DNA of 64,000 nucleotides from Typhlomys cinereus (lineage: Eukaryota > Chordata > Mammalia > Rodentia > Platacanthomyidae), in NCBI GenBank assembly GCA_023101885.1, contig JALPQD010000402.1:823017-887016 (forward strand), in the 5' to 3' direction. Of the stretch, positions 33,645 through 44,734 are shown one piece after another (within the stretch, counting starts at the first letter, position 1; every line of letters starts with the position of its first letter). The position numbers were made by a program, and so were the translations under genes. The notes below the pieces were generated by a model. It saw nothing but the letters and a program-made list of their open reading frames with translations. It did no database searches and was not told the origin of the DNA.

Positions 33645-35138
33645 TTTTTTTTAAATTTCATTTATTTTTTCCACTCATACAAACTAGATAGGTACCCCAG
33701 TCCCCTCCCTCTCCTCCACCCTTCCCTGGATCCCTTTCCTCCCTTCCCCATTTCAATATAATAAAAGTTGCATACAACAAGCCTACAGCAAGGATTATAC
33801 TCAATGGGGAAAAACTGGAAGCATTCCTGCTTCGATCAGGAACTAGACAAGGCTGTCCACTCTCACCACTTCTATCCAATATTGTATTTGAAGTCTTATC
33901 TGAGGCCATAAGACAAGAAAGGGAATAAAAGGGATTCAAATCAGCAAGGAAGAAGTTAAGTTATCTCTATTTGCAGATGACATGATCTTATACCTGAGGG
34001 ATCCCAAAAACTCCACCAGGAAGCTCCTGGAACTAATTGAGAAGTTCAGCAGGGTGGCAGGATACAAAATAAATGTGCAAAAATCAGAGGCCTTCCTATA
34101 TGCCCAGAATGAAAGAAGTGAAAAAGCTTTGAGAGAAACAATCCTGTTTACTATATAGCCCCTAAAAAAATGAAATACCTTGGTATAAACCTAACCAAGG
34201 AAGTAAAAGACTTTTATAATGAAAACTTTAAAACCCTGAAGAAAGAAATTACAGAAGACACTAGAAGGTGGAAAGACCTGCCATGTTCCTGGATTGGCAG
34301 AATCAACATCATAAAAATGACGATCCTACCAAAGGCAATATACAGATTCAATGCTATACCAATTAAAATCCCAAAGCAATTCTTTAAAGAAGTTGACCAA
34401 ACAATCTCAATGTTCATATGGAGGCGCAAAAGACCCAGGACAGCAAAACCGATCCTGAGTAACAAAAACACTGCTGGAGGTATCACCATACCAAACCTTA
34501 GTCTATACTACAAATCCATAGTTATAAAAACAGCCTGGTACTGGCTTCAAAATAGGCACATAGATCAATTGATAAGGGTTGAAGACCCAGATATAAGCCC
34601 ACACAACTATAGCCATTTGATCTTTGACAAAGGGGCTCAAAAAATCCAATGAAAAAAGAACAGCATCTTCAACAAATGGTGCTGGCAAAACTGGATCTCC
34701 ACATGCAGAAGATTAAAACTCGACCCATATTTGTCACCATGTAGAAGACTTAATTCCAAATGGATCAAAGACCTCAATGTAAGACCAGAGACTATAAAAA
34801 CCTTAGTTGAAAGGGTAAGGAACTCCCTCGAACTGATTGGACTAGGCCAACAGTTCCTAAATGGAAATCCAATAGCACAGTCAATATAACCAACACTCAA
34901 CAGATAGGATCCTATGAAATTAAAGAGCTTCTGTTCAGATAAAGAGATTGTAATGAGCACAAAGGCAACCTACAGAATGGAAGAAAATCTTCACTAACCA
35001 CATATCTGATAAACCTGTTATCCAGAGTGCATAAAGAACTTAGAAAACTAAGTACCAAGGAAACAAATGGCCCAATTAAAATATGGGCCTTGGAACTTAA
35101 AAGAAACTTTACCAGAGACAAAATTAAAATGTCTAATA
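33645..35138 (-). mobile_element. LINE-1 copy with inverted 5' part (twin-priming structure)
   Basis: 33645-33755 is a minus-strand L1 3' end (T-rich tail, 'ccactcatacaaactagataggtaccccagt', pyrimidine-rich). At about 33756 it joins ORF2 sequence reading on the plus strand ('tataataaaagttgcatacaacaagcc', then [13 protein letters not shown] sequence and the 34170-34652 frame [14 protein letters not shown]... ending KGAQKIQ). It ends near 35138 at 'aaattaaaatgtctaataagat'. A 3' end joined to an inverted internal piece is the signature of twin priming. Confidence 0.82.
34170..34652 (+). pseudogene. LINE-1 ORF2 fragment (inverted part)
   Basis: Its 160 codons differ by eye at about five residues from the minus-strand fragment 28705-29187 of the neighbouring L1, including the same premature stop after KGAQKIQ. 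Confidence 0.92.
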
Positions 35139-35400
35139 AGATCAGGCTTAATTGACATGAGGCGACCAACCCACTGTTGGCAGGAGACTTTATGCCAACT
35201 CAGGAGCTAAATGACCAATAGCTATAGGAACTGCTTAGAGAGGAACAAACATCCTTACCCATCAAACAACAAGCCTACTGAAGTGTTCCAAAGTATGCCA
35301 AACTCACTGAACCAACTCTCTCCATTTTCCTGCCCAAGGAATGGTTCCAAACACTATGGTGGGCTGGGTCTTTACTTCATCAGTTTGATAATCTCCTCAA
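35139..35400 (+). other. unassigned, possibly coding-derived segment between L1 pieces
   Basis: Plus-strand translation in pieces gives [13 protein letters not shown] and [16 protein letters not shown], with several stops. It reads like a decayed exon-derived sequence, but I do not recognise the gene. L1 resumes at 35401. Confidence 0.35.
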
Positions 35401-35513
35401 TGTCCACATGCAGAAGATTAAAACTCGACCCGTATTTGTCACCATGTACAAGACTTAATTCCAAATGGATCAAAGACCTCAATGTAAGAACAGAGACTAT
35501 AAAAACCTTAGTT
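35401..35513 (+). mobile_element. LINE-1 ORF2 fragment duplicating 34697-34808
   Basis: 'tccacatgcagaagattaaaactcgacc...gtatttgtcaccatgta' through 'actataaaaaccttagttg' is nearly identical to the upstream L1 segment. Confidence 0.88.
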
Positions 35514-35559
35514 GACTTGGACATGGATTGCCTTGACTACCAATTCCTTTAATTTTTTC

Positions 35560-35795
35560 TTTGACACTTTCGTACATAATGTAATAAATTTATGTGTTTT
35601 TAACCTTTTACTCAAAACAATTTCCCTTCCTGTGACATTTCACACATCTCCTTTCTAGCCAATCTTCCTTCTACTTTCACATCTTTTTGCATGTGTGACC
35701 CACCGAATTTCTTCTGGAATGCCTGTATAGGAATGTGCTTTAGTACTTGTTAGGGTGTGGATGACTTGTCAATGAGTAAATCATTGAGTCAAGAA
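35560..35795 (-). mobile_element. old LINE-1 3' UTR fragment
   Basis: 'cttttactcaaaacaatttcccttcc', 'cttctactttcacatctttttgcatgtgtgacc' and 'cttgttagggtgtggatgacttgtcaatgag' match 43940-44100. Confidence 0.6.
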
Positions 35796-35802
35796 GCTCT
35801 CC

Positions 35803-36140
35803 TTGGGGTTGGAGGGATGATTCAGGGGTTAAGACTGCCTCTCAAGCAGAAAGATCTGAGTTTGCATTGCAGATCACACATAAAAACTCCAGGCAGAAAT
35901 AGTGGCAGCCTGCACTTCCTGCTCCCCAGGATGAAGCAAAAAGGAGGTAGATGCAATCCAGGATGATTCCCACAGTCATCATTGGGCCCCCACAGGCACA
36001 CATAGTGCCTTCTGAATCACACACAAACATTCAATAAATAAAACAAACAAATAAATAGATAGATAGATAGATAGATATACAAATAAATAATAAACAAATA
36101 AATAAAGAAAGAAGTAAATAAGTAAATAAATGAAAGGAAT
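35803..36140 (+). mobile_element. type 1 SINE with (GATA)n tail
   Basis: Head 'ggggttggagggatgattcaggggttaag', body 'gcctgcacttcctgctccccaggatgaagc', '...cacaggcacacatagtgccttctgaatcac', then AAATAGATAGATAG and an A-rich tail. Confidence 0.85.
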
Positions 36141-36544
36141 TTCTCTTCTTCTGGCTGGCATTAACCTTCAAGAGCTTCTCAGGGAGGTTTGGTGTCTCTT
36201 AAGACCTTCCCCCATCCATGATGTAATGTCGACAGGTCGAGTACTGTGTAGGTCTTGTGGAAGTGGACATTGCTAGCACCAAGACTGGGTACTGTCTTAC
36301 CTAGAGTTGATGTAGCAGCACTCCTTCCCATCCTCAGGCTCTTACATTCTTATACCTCCATTTTCTGCAAAACTACCAGTTCTTCACCAATATGCTTAAA
36401 GTCTTAGCTTTCAATTGTCAAGTGGGCACCTATATCTAGTTAGCACAGTGTTTACAGCAGTAGGAAAAGTAATTAAGTTCCAAATGTATAATGTGTATAT
36501 TGATCATATACTCGATAAACCTGTGAAAAACATGTCTGGCTTTG

Positions 36545-36800
36545 ATAGCTAGGGAGATGGCTCAGGGGTTAAAGTCTTTGCCTCAAAAGTAAAAGGACCT
36601 GAGTTTGGATCCCATGGAAAAATGTTGGGTGGATACAGTGGTAGCTTATAATTCCAGCCATGGACAACCCCAGAGGAAAGTAGTAAAAAGACAGAGCAAT
36701 CCAATCAGTATTTCTGATGTCACCCTTTATAGACATACAGACACATATACTCAAGTGCCCTCTGGTACACACACACACACACACACAAATTTATCTGATT
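36545..36800 (+). mobile_element. type 1 SINE
   Basis: Head 'tagctagggagatggctcaggggttaaagtc', 'cctgagtttggatcccatgg', a shortened body and an (AC)n tail. Confidence 0.85.
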
Positions 36801-37024
36801 TGGGAAGATATATCCCCAATTTATATGTCAGACTCTGCACCAAACTTCTCTTTTACTGAGCTGCTTATGTGTGCTCTAGAATGCCTGCAGCCCAGGGCAG
36901 AGGGAGCACAGACATCCCTTTCATTTGCAGTTAATTCTTCAATCTACATTCTTCAGAGTCAATGCTGATCACGCCATCATCTCCCACCAAACAGTCTGGC
37001 TACCTCCTCACTCCATGTATTCTC

Positions 37025-37390
37025 AAAGGAATCAGAGATGTCAGACCTCAGAGAAACCTGCATACCCATGTTTATTATGGCTCCATTTATAATAACCAAA
37101 TCATGGTGCCTATGGCCTGAAGAATGGATAAAGACAGTGGCACATATCCACGATGAAGTATTATTCAGCTGTGGTTCACAAGAAAATGGTGAGCATGATG
37201 GAGATAGTCATGTTAAGTGAAATTAACCAGATGCAGAAAGGCAAGTATAATGCATTTTCTCTTGTGTGTGGAATCTATATTAGAAAGGAAACATGAAAGT
37301 AGAAGGAAGACTGTTAGAGAACAAGAAGTGAACCAGAAATAGAGCCAAGTGTGCGTCAGAGAAGTGTAGATGCAATCAGTATTTCTTACC
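37025..37390 (+). mobile_element. old LINE-1 3' fragment
   Basis: 'cataccc...gtttattatggctccatttataataaccaaatcatgg' and 'ggcacatatccacgatgaagtattattcagctg' follow the L1 region just after ORF2. Confidence 0.65.
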
Positions 37391-37499
37391 ATCTCAGTTT
37401 CACATTCCAGTTGCTATAGCAAATACATTAATCAACACTTTAGGGTTTAGAAGGTATGTGCTGCATAGAAAGATCTAATCTTGAAAAATCAGCCACGGC

Positions 37500-37682
37500 T
37501 AGGAGTACAGCTCAGTGGGTAGAGGGCTTGTCGTGCATGTGTAAATTTCTGGGGTTTATCCCCCAGCACCACCCAAACCATATGTAGTAACAAATGCTGG
37601 TATTCTCAAGAGGTGGAATTTAGGTGTTTATAAATTCAAGGTTATTGTCAGTCAGGTTGGGCCAGCCTAGGTAACTGTACCT
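37500..37682 (+). mobile_element. B4-like ID/B1 composite SINE
   Basis: ID head 'aggagtacagctcagtgggtagagggcttg...ggggtttatcccccagcaccac', then a B1-like 'aaattcaaggttattgtcagtcaggttgggccagcctagg'. Confidence 0.65.
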
Positions 37683-38300
37683 AAGACCTGAAAGGAAAGA
37701 ACAGAAAGAAATGAAAGAAAGAAGAAAGAGAAAGAAAAAGAAAGAAAGAAAAGGAAAGAAAGAAAAGGAAAGAAGAAAGAAAAGAAAGAAAGAAGAAGAA
37801 AGAAAGAAAAAAGAAGAAGAAAGGAAAAGAAAAAAACACGAAAAAGAGAAAAGAGAGAAAAAAGAAAAAGGAGAAAGAAAGAAGAAAAGAAGAAAGAAGA
37901 GGGAAGAGAAAGAAAGAAAAGAAAGAAAAGAGACGAAAAGAAAGAAGGAGGGGAAAGAAGAAGAAGAAGAAAGGAAGGGAAAAAAGAGAGTGAAAGAAAG
38001 GAAAGAAAGAGAAAGAGAAAGGAAAGAAAGAAAGAAAGAAAGAAAAAGAAAAGAGGGGAAAGGAAAGGAAGAAGAGAAGAGAGAAAATAGAAAGAGAAGA
38101 AACAGGAAAATAAAGAGAAAAAATAGAAATAAGAGAAGAAAGAATAAGAAGAAATAGAAGAAAGAAATAGAATAAGAAAGAAACAGAGAAGAAATAAAAG
38201 AAGAAAAGGAAGGAAGGAAGAAAAAAGGGAGAGAGATAAGGAAGGGAAGAAAAAAGGAAAAAAGAAAGAAAAATGAGAGAAAGAAAAGAAAATGAAATTC
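37683..38300. repeat. long imperfect polypurine tract (A/G only)
   Basis: About 620 bp composed almost wholly of A and G in GAAA, GAAG and GGAA units, expanding from the A-tail of the preceding SINE. The 211- and 148-codon frames are artefacts. Such tracts can form triplex (H-DNA) structures. Confidence 0.96.
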
Positions 38301-38319
38301 AAATAAATGAATTAACTAA

Positions 38320-38430
38320 CTTTGTGGAGTTGGTCTCTTCTTCCCCCTTATGTGAGCCCCAGAGATCAAACTCTGGTCATGATGCTTGCACGGCAAGGCC
38401 TTTACCCACTGAACCATTTCACCAGTCCAC
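38320..38430 (-). mobile_element. SINE head fragment, reversed
   Basis: 'agagatcaaactctggtcatgatgcttgcacggcaaggcctttacccactgaaccatttcaccagtcc'. Confidence 0.6.
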
Positions 38431-38529
38431 TAGTTGATAATTAATTTGAATTATTATTTCTCTTACAGAGAAGGAAAGGAGAGACAGGGATGAAGACCAA
38501 AGTTAGAATGAAATACTCTGATGGCCTGT

Positions 38530-38990
38530 TAGAGGGGATGTTGAGGGATCTGGTACACAATTCAGACCAAACACTCAATTTGGGCGAAGTTTAAAAGTCT
38601 TTATTAGAAGAAGCAGACTGGTGCACCAGGACCACCCTCCAAGTTCAGGATCACAGTGAGAAGTGCTTAATGGGGTGGCAGAACAGTATTTATTCATAAA
38701 AACTGAAGAACTTATATACAAAGTATAACAGTTGAGCCACAATTCCTGGGCTATGATTAATAGTTTTTTTTTTTAACCAGTTTAACAGACTATGACTTTG
38801 GGAAGGAACTCCCTGCTAGAATACAGCAGGAAACAGTTGCCTATCAGGCCGTTCTAATCTGGGTTGTAACTGGGCCACAGTTTCTTTGTGAAATTCAGTT
38901 TGTTCCCATGTTACAGATTCTGGCCTGGGTTCACTTCCTGTTTGTTTGTGGGGGTATTTCCTATATATCCCTTCATTAGGATGACTTGAG
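38530..38990 (-). mobile_element. LTR, minus strand
   Basis: Minus-strand reading gives a TATATAAG box near 38715 and AATAAAGAC near 38600 (U3-R layout), with a further AATAAATA at 38690. It ends near 'ggatgttgagggatctggtac'. Borders are approximate. It lies just 3' of NCR1. Confidence 0.5.
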
Positions 38991-39209
38991 TGGTTATAAG
39001 TCTGGATTGCTTTTAATAGATGCAAAAGACTTAGAACCTAACAGATATTGGTGAGAATTTGTCAACAGAAAGAAAAAGAAGCATTCCTCCCACTTCCTGC
39101 CTCCTTTAGGAATCTTTGGCCAACTTGGGGCAGCTTTTGTCTTCATTTCTTGCAATACCCTCATTCCCCCCTTCTGCCCCCCACATCCTCCACAAGTACA
39201 GAACATAGT

Positions 39210-39436
39210 TTAGATGGCCTCAGGTCCAGGGGATGCACCTTTTGGTCCATCTTCCAGAGAACACTTCATTCTCCACTTTCTCCTGCATTCCCAACTTTTA
39301 ACTCCGCCAGCTGTGCCTTGAGCTCTCTTCCCGCTGAGCCACTCTTCAGTCAAGAGCCACACCAGAGCCACCAGGACCAGGAATGCCAGACCCATCCGAA
39401 TGAGATTTTGTGTGGTGTGATCCCAGAGGGTAAGAT
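39210..39436 (-). CDS. NCR1: NCR1 exon 7, transmembrane and tail
   Basis: 227 bp to the stop. [20 protein letters not shown] matches human [19 protein letters not shown]. The cytoplasmic end after WLSGKRAQ diverges and is extended. Acceptor CCCCCAG. Confidence 0.96.
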
Positions 39437-39607
39437 CTGGGGGAGGGGGTATCAGAAGACAAGGTGTCAGCTGACACTGGAAAGAACAGGAAGGTCGACC
39501 CTCTTCCTTTACCTTCCTTCAGAGCCTGTGGTCCTTTTTTTTTTTTTTTTAACTTTTTTATTAATTTTTATTCAATTGTGCGTGTGTGCGCGTGTGTGTA
39601 TGTATGA

Positions 39608-39647
<40 letters not shown>

Positions 39648-42600
39648 AGAACCATGGGCGAATTTGGGAATCACCATGGACCCTCTCTACCTGCTCCTTG
39701 CTTACTCTGCCCCGGGATTCACAGGCTCCGCCCACCAGGACCAGAAACGCAGGCTGCCCCCGCTTATGCCCAGCGTCTATACGTGGGGTCTAGGATCCGA
39801 ACTCAGGACCTTCTGCCTGCAAGGCAGAGGCTTAACCTTTGAGTCACCTCTCCAGCCCCCAGAGCCTGTGGTCCTAGCTGTCCACTTACCTTGGTGAAAT
39901 CTTGACACTGTGGTGGGATCATCCAGCTCCCAGTCACCTGAAGATAAAGAAAGGGAGAAGGGATAAATGGAGGCTCTTCCTTCTAAGTCCTTCTTTTGCA
40001 AATTCTCAGTGATTTGGAAAAATCTTCCATATTCCCCACTCAGAACTCAAAATTCCAGGGGCTTCATCTGGCAGGTGGAATGGAATACTCAAGACACAAA
40101 TCACCCTCACTGGTAAGCACTCATGCACATGTGTCCTCACACTAGGCAGTGGCCTGTGGGAACCTCATGCTCCCTGTTTGATCACTATGGTCTTTGTCTT
40201 CCTGAGAGAATAGTTTCTATTAGGCAATGTGAGAACAGAGTAGCCAGACTGTGAAGATTCTTGAAGGTCATCCCCCACTGCTGGTATTATCCTAATGGAA
40301 CACACCCTGCCAGTCTGCAGGAACTGGCTCTAATTCCTCACAGAGAAAAGCTCACCAAATTCCCCCAAGTCCTCTGTTAATGAAACGATGTGGAGATGAG
40401 TTTCTGAAATGCAGAAAGGATATGGAAGCGAGCTCCTCCAATGCAGACAAGGTAAGTTCCTCAAGAACCAGCTCAGCCAGGAGTTGACTGAGCTGACAAC
40501 CAGCATGAAGGGACCAACAGACATAAAGAAAACTAATAGCCCCAGTCAGATTTAGAGAAACTAGAACTGACAAATAAGGAAAAGTCATTTTCTCCCCCCC
40601 TCCCCCATTTCCCCATCTCCGGGCCTGCCTAACCTTGTAAATACACCTGACTCTGCCAGTAATCAGATGGCTCCCTTGTCTCTCACGGACTCCATGTCTG
40701 TAAGTTCCTTTCAGCTTCCTTGCCCCTTGCGGACTTCATGTCCATGAGTTCCTTTCATTCTCTGCCCCAATAAACTCTGCCTTAATCCTCTATAGGTGTT
40801 CTGGTTTCAATCTTTGACTCCCAAACACAAAAACCTGTACATAAAACCCCACAAGATTTTCACACAGAGGCCAATTCATATACATGCCATTCTCTTTAGT
40901 GTCTGATGGACCAGCCCAGTTCCACCCCACCCAACATTGCCTCATAGCTCTTCAACCACATTGGCTTCTCTCTCCTCTGGCACCCAGGTTACCTTCTTCT
41001 CTTAGATTGTAGCCACTCCCCCCATTTTTTTCTCATGTGTTTGTGTGGATGGGATATGTGTATGTATGTTTTTCATGTGTATATGTGGTGCATAAACACA
41101 GACTCTTCCTTCCAGGACTGGAATTATAGCTGCTACTATATCCGATCAGAATTTTTATATGGAAACTGAGAATCTGAACTCAGGTCTTTTAGCTTATGAG
41201 GCAAGACTTGAACTAATGAGCAATCTCCCTAGTGCCTTTCCTTTGAATATGGAAGTGACTCACCAGGAGAAGTTGGATCTGGGAGTTCAAGGCTTGTGTT
41301 TCCATCACCTAAAAATGGAGAATAGTTTCAAAATTAAGATCTTGGATTATCTTCCCCTATTTTTTCTACTCTCTTCTCTCTAGTGTTGTTTCTTTGAATG
41401 GACAACTGGCTGTCTAAGAAGTGGAGACCCCTTTGCTTTCTTCTCCATCGATGCCAAGTGTTCCCAAAGACTCCATGTCAGACATGAGAGGAAGGAGAAT
41501 GACGATACCATCACCTGTGACCAGGAGCATCACAGGCTTACTGGAGAAGGACCATGCATGGTTGTTGTAAGAGCCGAAGCATCTGTATGTCCCTTGGTGG
41601 GCTCTGGTTGCTGGACCCATGGGGAACTCTGCCTGGGCATTTCCATGTCTGCGCTGTGTGTGGTTGGTTCTTCCCTCCTTCAGCAGAAAGAACATGCTTG
41701 TTGCCTTCTCTAGTCTGCAATAGAAGGTCACACTCTCCCCCACTCTCACCTCGGGCCCTGGATGAACCCAGAGTTTGGGTGTGTCATACATTCCTGTAAG
41801 AAAAGGGGGAAGATCAGTAAGGAGCATTATCCCATATTGCCTCTTCCAGCTCCTGTTGTCCATTGTTGTTTGGAATCTCAACCCCTTCTTTTCTCTAGAT
41901 TTGTATATATCATGATCCCTCTTCTAGAACTCAAGTCCACCTTCTGTATCTCTGTCAATGTTACTGAGTTTGGTCCTCCGGACCAGCATCATTAGCATCA
42001 CCTGAAACATCTTTGAATGTCCTGGCTTCATTCAAAACTGGTGGGTGTGGCAGATCATCTATAATTCTAATCCTGGAAGGCTCTAGGAATCCCCAAACTA
42101 ACCCTAATGGTGTGCCAGACTATCAGTAATAGTGTGCTCTGGGTTTAATTAGAGACCCAGGCTTGTAGCAATTAGATGGAAGAGTGAGTGAGGATGATTC
42201 CTAATGACACTCTTGGGTCTCCACAAGAATACACACTCAAGTATATATATCCTCCACGTGTCCTCCCCCAAACACATACACATACAAGACATGTACACAT
42301 GCACTCCATACACATACACATGAAAAAATGGGCACAAAGTGCTTGCCATCCAAGTATGAGGACCTGAGTTTGATCCTTAGCACCCACATATAAAACCAGG
42401 CATGGGGACTGCACAAGCAAAAGGACCTCAGTTCAGATCCCCAGATCCCATGTAAAAACTTTTGGATGGGCTTTGTGGCCCATCTGTAGTTCCAGCTCCA
42501 GAAGGAGGAGCTAGAGAATCCCCCAAGCAAGCTTCCTAGCCACACTAGCTCAAATGGCCTGCTTGGGGTTTAGTCGGAAACCAAGGCTCAAAAGAGTAAG

Positions 42601-43354
42601 GTGAAAAAGTGATTGAGGATGATTCCTGATAACAATCATGAGTCTCCGCATAACCAATGCAAGCATACATACATACATGAATACATCCTATAATAGGTAC
42701 TCTTCTTTGTTGCTGATAAATTTACGAAAAAATGGCTTAAGGGAGCAAGAGTTTTATTTTGGCTTATGATTGTCCTGTCATGGGTCCTTGTCCAGCTTGG
42801 CAGGAAAGCCCACACCAATATCAAGGGCCAATGGAATTGGTCACACCGAATCTACATGATGGCTGAGAGGAACAATCCTCATTTGCCAGACCAACATGTC
42901 TGGCCAAGTATAGAGAAGGATGCCAGTTTCCTTAACCAATTTCCTCCATCTTGTCCACCTGCCCAGGGACTGACCCTACCTACCACAGACTGGATCTTCC
43001 CCATCAATCAGACAATCCCCTCCAGGCTTGCTGGGGCTTAGTTCAACTACCAGTTACTTACAAATGTGTCCAGAACTGGTACCCTCAACCTTCAAGATGA
43101 CAATTGTATCTTACTATGACACATCCCATGAATACAAACACATGGAGAAAAAAGGTATGCATGAGTGATAGATGTTTGAAATTCTGTCACCAGGTAGGAA
43201 GAGACAGGAGAATCCTAATGTCTTGCTGGCCAGCCAGCCAGGCCTACTCAGTGAGTCTGAGGTTCTGGTAAGCAACCCTGGCTGGAAAAACTAGGTGGAT
43301 AATTCTTACAGAATAATACCTGAGATCAACATGTGGCTTCTACACATGCACGTG

Positions 43355-43400
<46 letters not shown>

Positions 43401-44670
43401 TGTCTTTTGCATTGTGGCTAAATGCATATAATATAAAATTTACTTTCTTGACTATTTATACAGGTGTATTTAGTTCAGAACCATTAAGTACCTTCAAAGT
43501 CTTACAAACCTCACTACTATCCTCTCCCTGCCCCAAGAATCTTGGTTTCAAAAGTAGAAAATGCTGCACTGTTAAACAACTCTCCCTTCTTCCTCCCTGT
43601 CAGGCTCTGTCAATACTCTGCTCTATGAATCTGACTCTTCTGGGTACCTCATATAATTGGAATCAAACAATTTTGTCCTGCTATGACCGTTTAATGTCCT
43701 CAAAGTTCAGCCATGTTGTTGCATTATAAGAAAGTGCAATATTCCATTGCATGCATGCTTCCTATTATCTTTAATAGGAAGGATACTTGTCCTTATCTTT
43801 AGGCTATTGCAACTAACACTGTTATGACCAGGCACGGGCAAAAGTTATGTAAGTTTTTAGAATTTATTTTAATATATATTTATTACTTGACTGTTTTGTA
43901 CATGAACAAAATGAATTTATGTCATTTTTATCCTTCACTATCTGAACACCTCCCACTCCTTCTTTCACTGGAAACCTTTTTCCTAACCAACTTCCTTTCT
44001 ACTTTCATTTCTTTTTTACCTGTGTGACCACTAAGTTTCATTTGGGTTGCTTTTAATGGTATGTTTTTGGGTACCTGCTGGGGCATGGCTGATAACATCA
44101 ATGGGGACCATGAGAAAAGTAGCTCCTCTTCCCAGACTCAGCATTCACCTCAACAGTAGTGCAGGGAGAGGTAGTGTCTCATGAGGTCTTGCCCCTTTCA
44201 TTGTGAAATGTTTAGAGCCCAATGATTATTCAGGTTTTGTGGAAGTAAATACAGCTATCTAAGTTTTTAGAAATTCTCTGGCTGATTCTAATAATTGGTT
44301 AAACTTGAAAAGCATGCACCTGTGTGACTGAGTCATCTGATAAAATACCATCATTGGTCTGCCTCTTCCTGCTCAGCTTTGATTTCTTGGCTTATCACCA
44401 TCCTCAACCATATTCCTGAACACTGTGACCCATCATAGAATTCATCTAAATTCTCTTTCCTACCTCTGCTCCATCTGTGCCCATTTCCTACCATGCTGCT
44501 GTATGGTGAGTCTGTCCTCTATGTGCTTATGGTGACTCTCTCTTCATTCTCTCTGATTAAATACATCCCTTTCCTCTCTTCAATAAACCCTGCTTTAATC
44601 TTAAAAAAGTACCCTCTGGTATACATGAAACACACTAACACACAACACACAGAGACAGACAGACAGACAA

Positions 44671-44734
<64 letters not shown>

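Noticed and set aside
37667..38302. 211-codon and 148-codon frames
   Set aside because: Pure translation of the polypurine tract (Phe/Ser/Leu on one strand, Lys/Glu/Arg on the other).
38600..38700. LTR-supplied polyadenylation signal for NCR1
   Set aside because: An ATTAAA closer to the stop (39012-39017) is a simpler candidate, so the LTR need not be used.
39048..39842. 264-codon plus-strand frame
   Set aside because: It runs antisense through NCR1 exon 7 and into the type 2 SINE. No independent coding evidence.
44340..44600. possible LTR with 'cttcaataaaccctgctttaatc'
   Set aside because: A polyadenylation-like end is visible but I could not find a start, TATA box or a second copy in the window.
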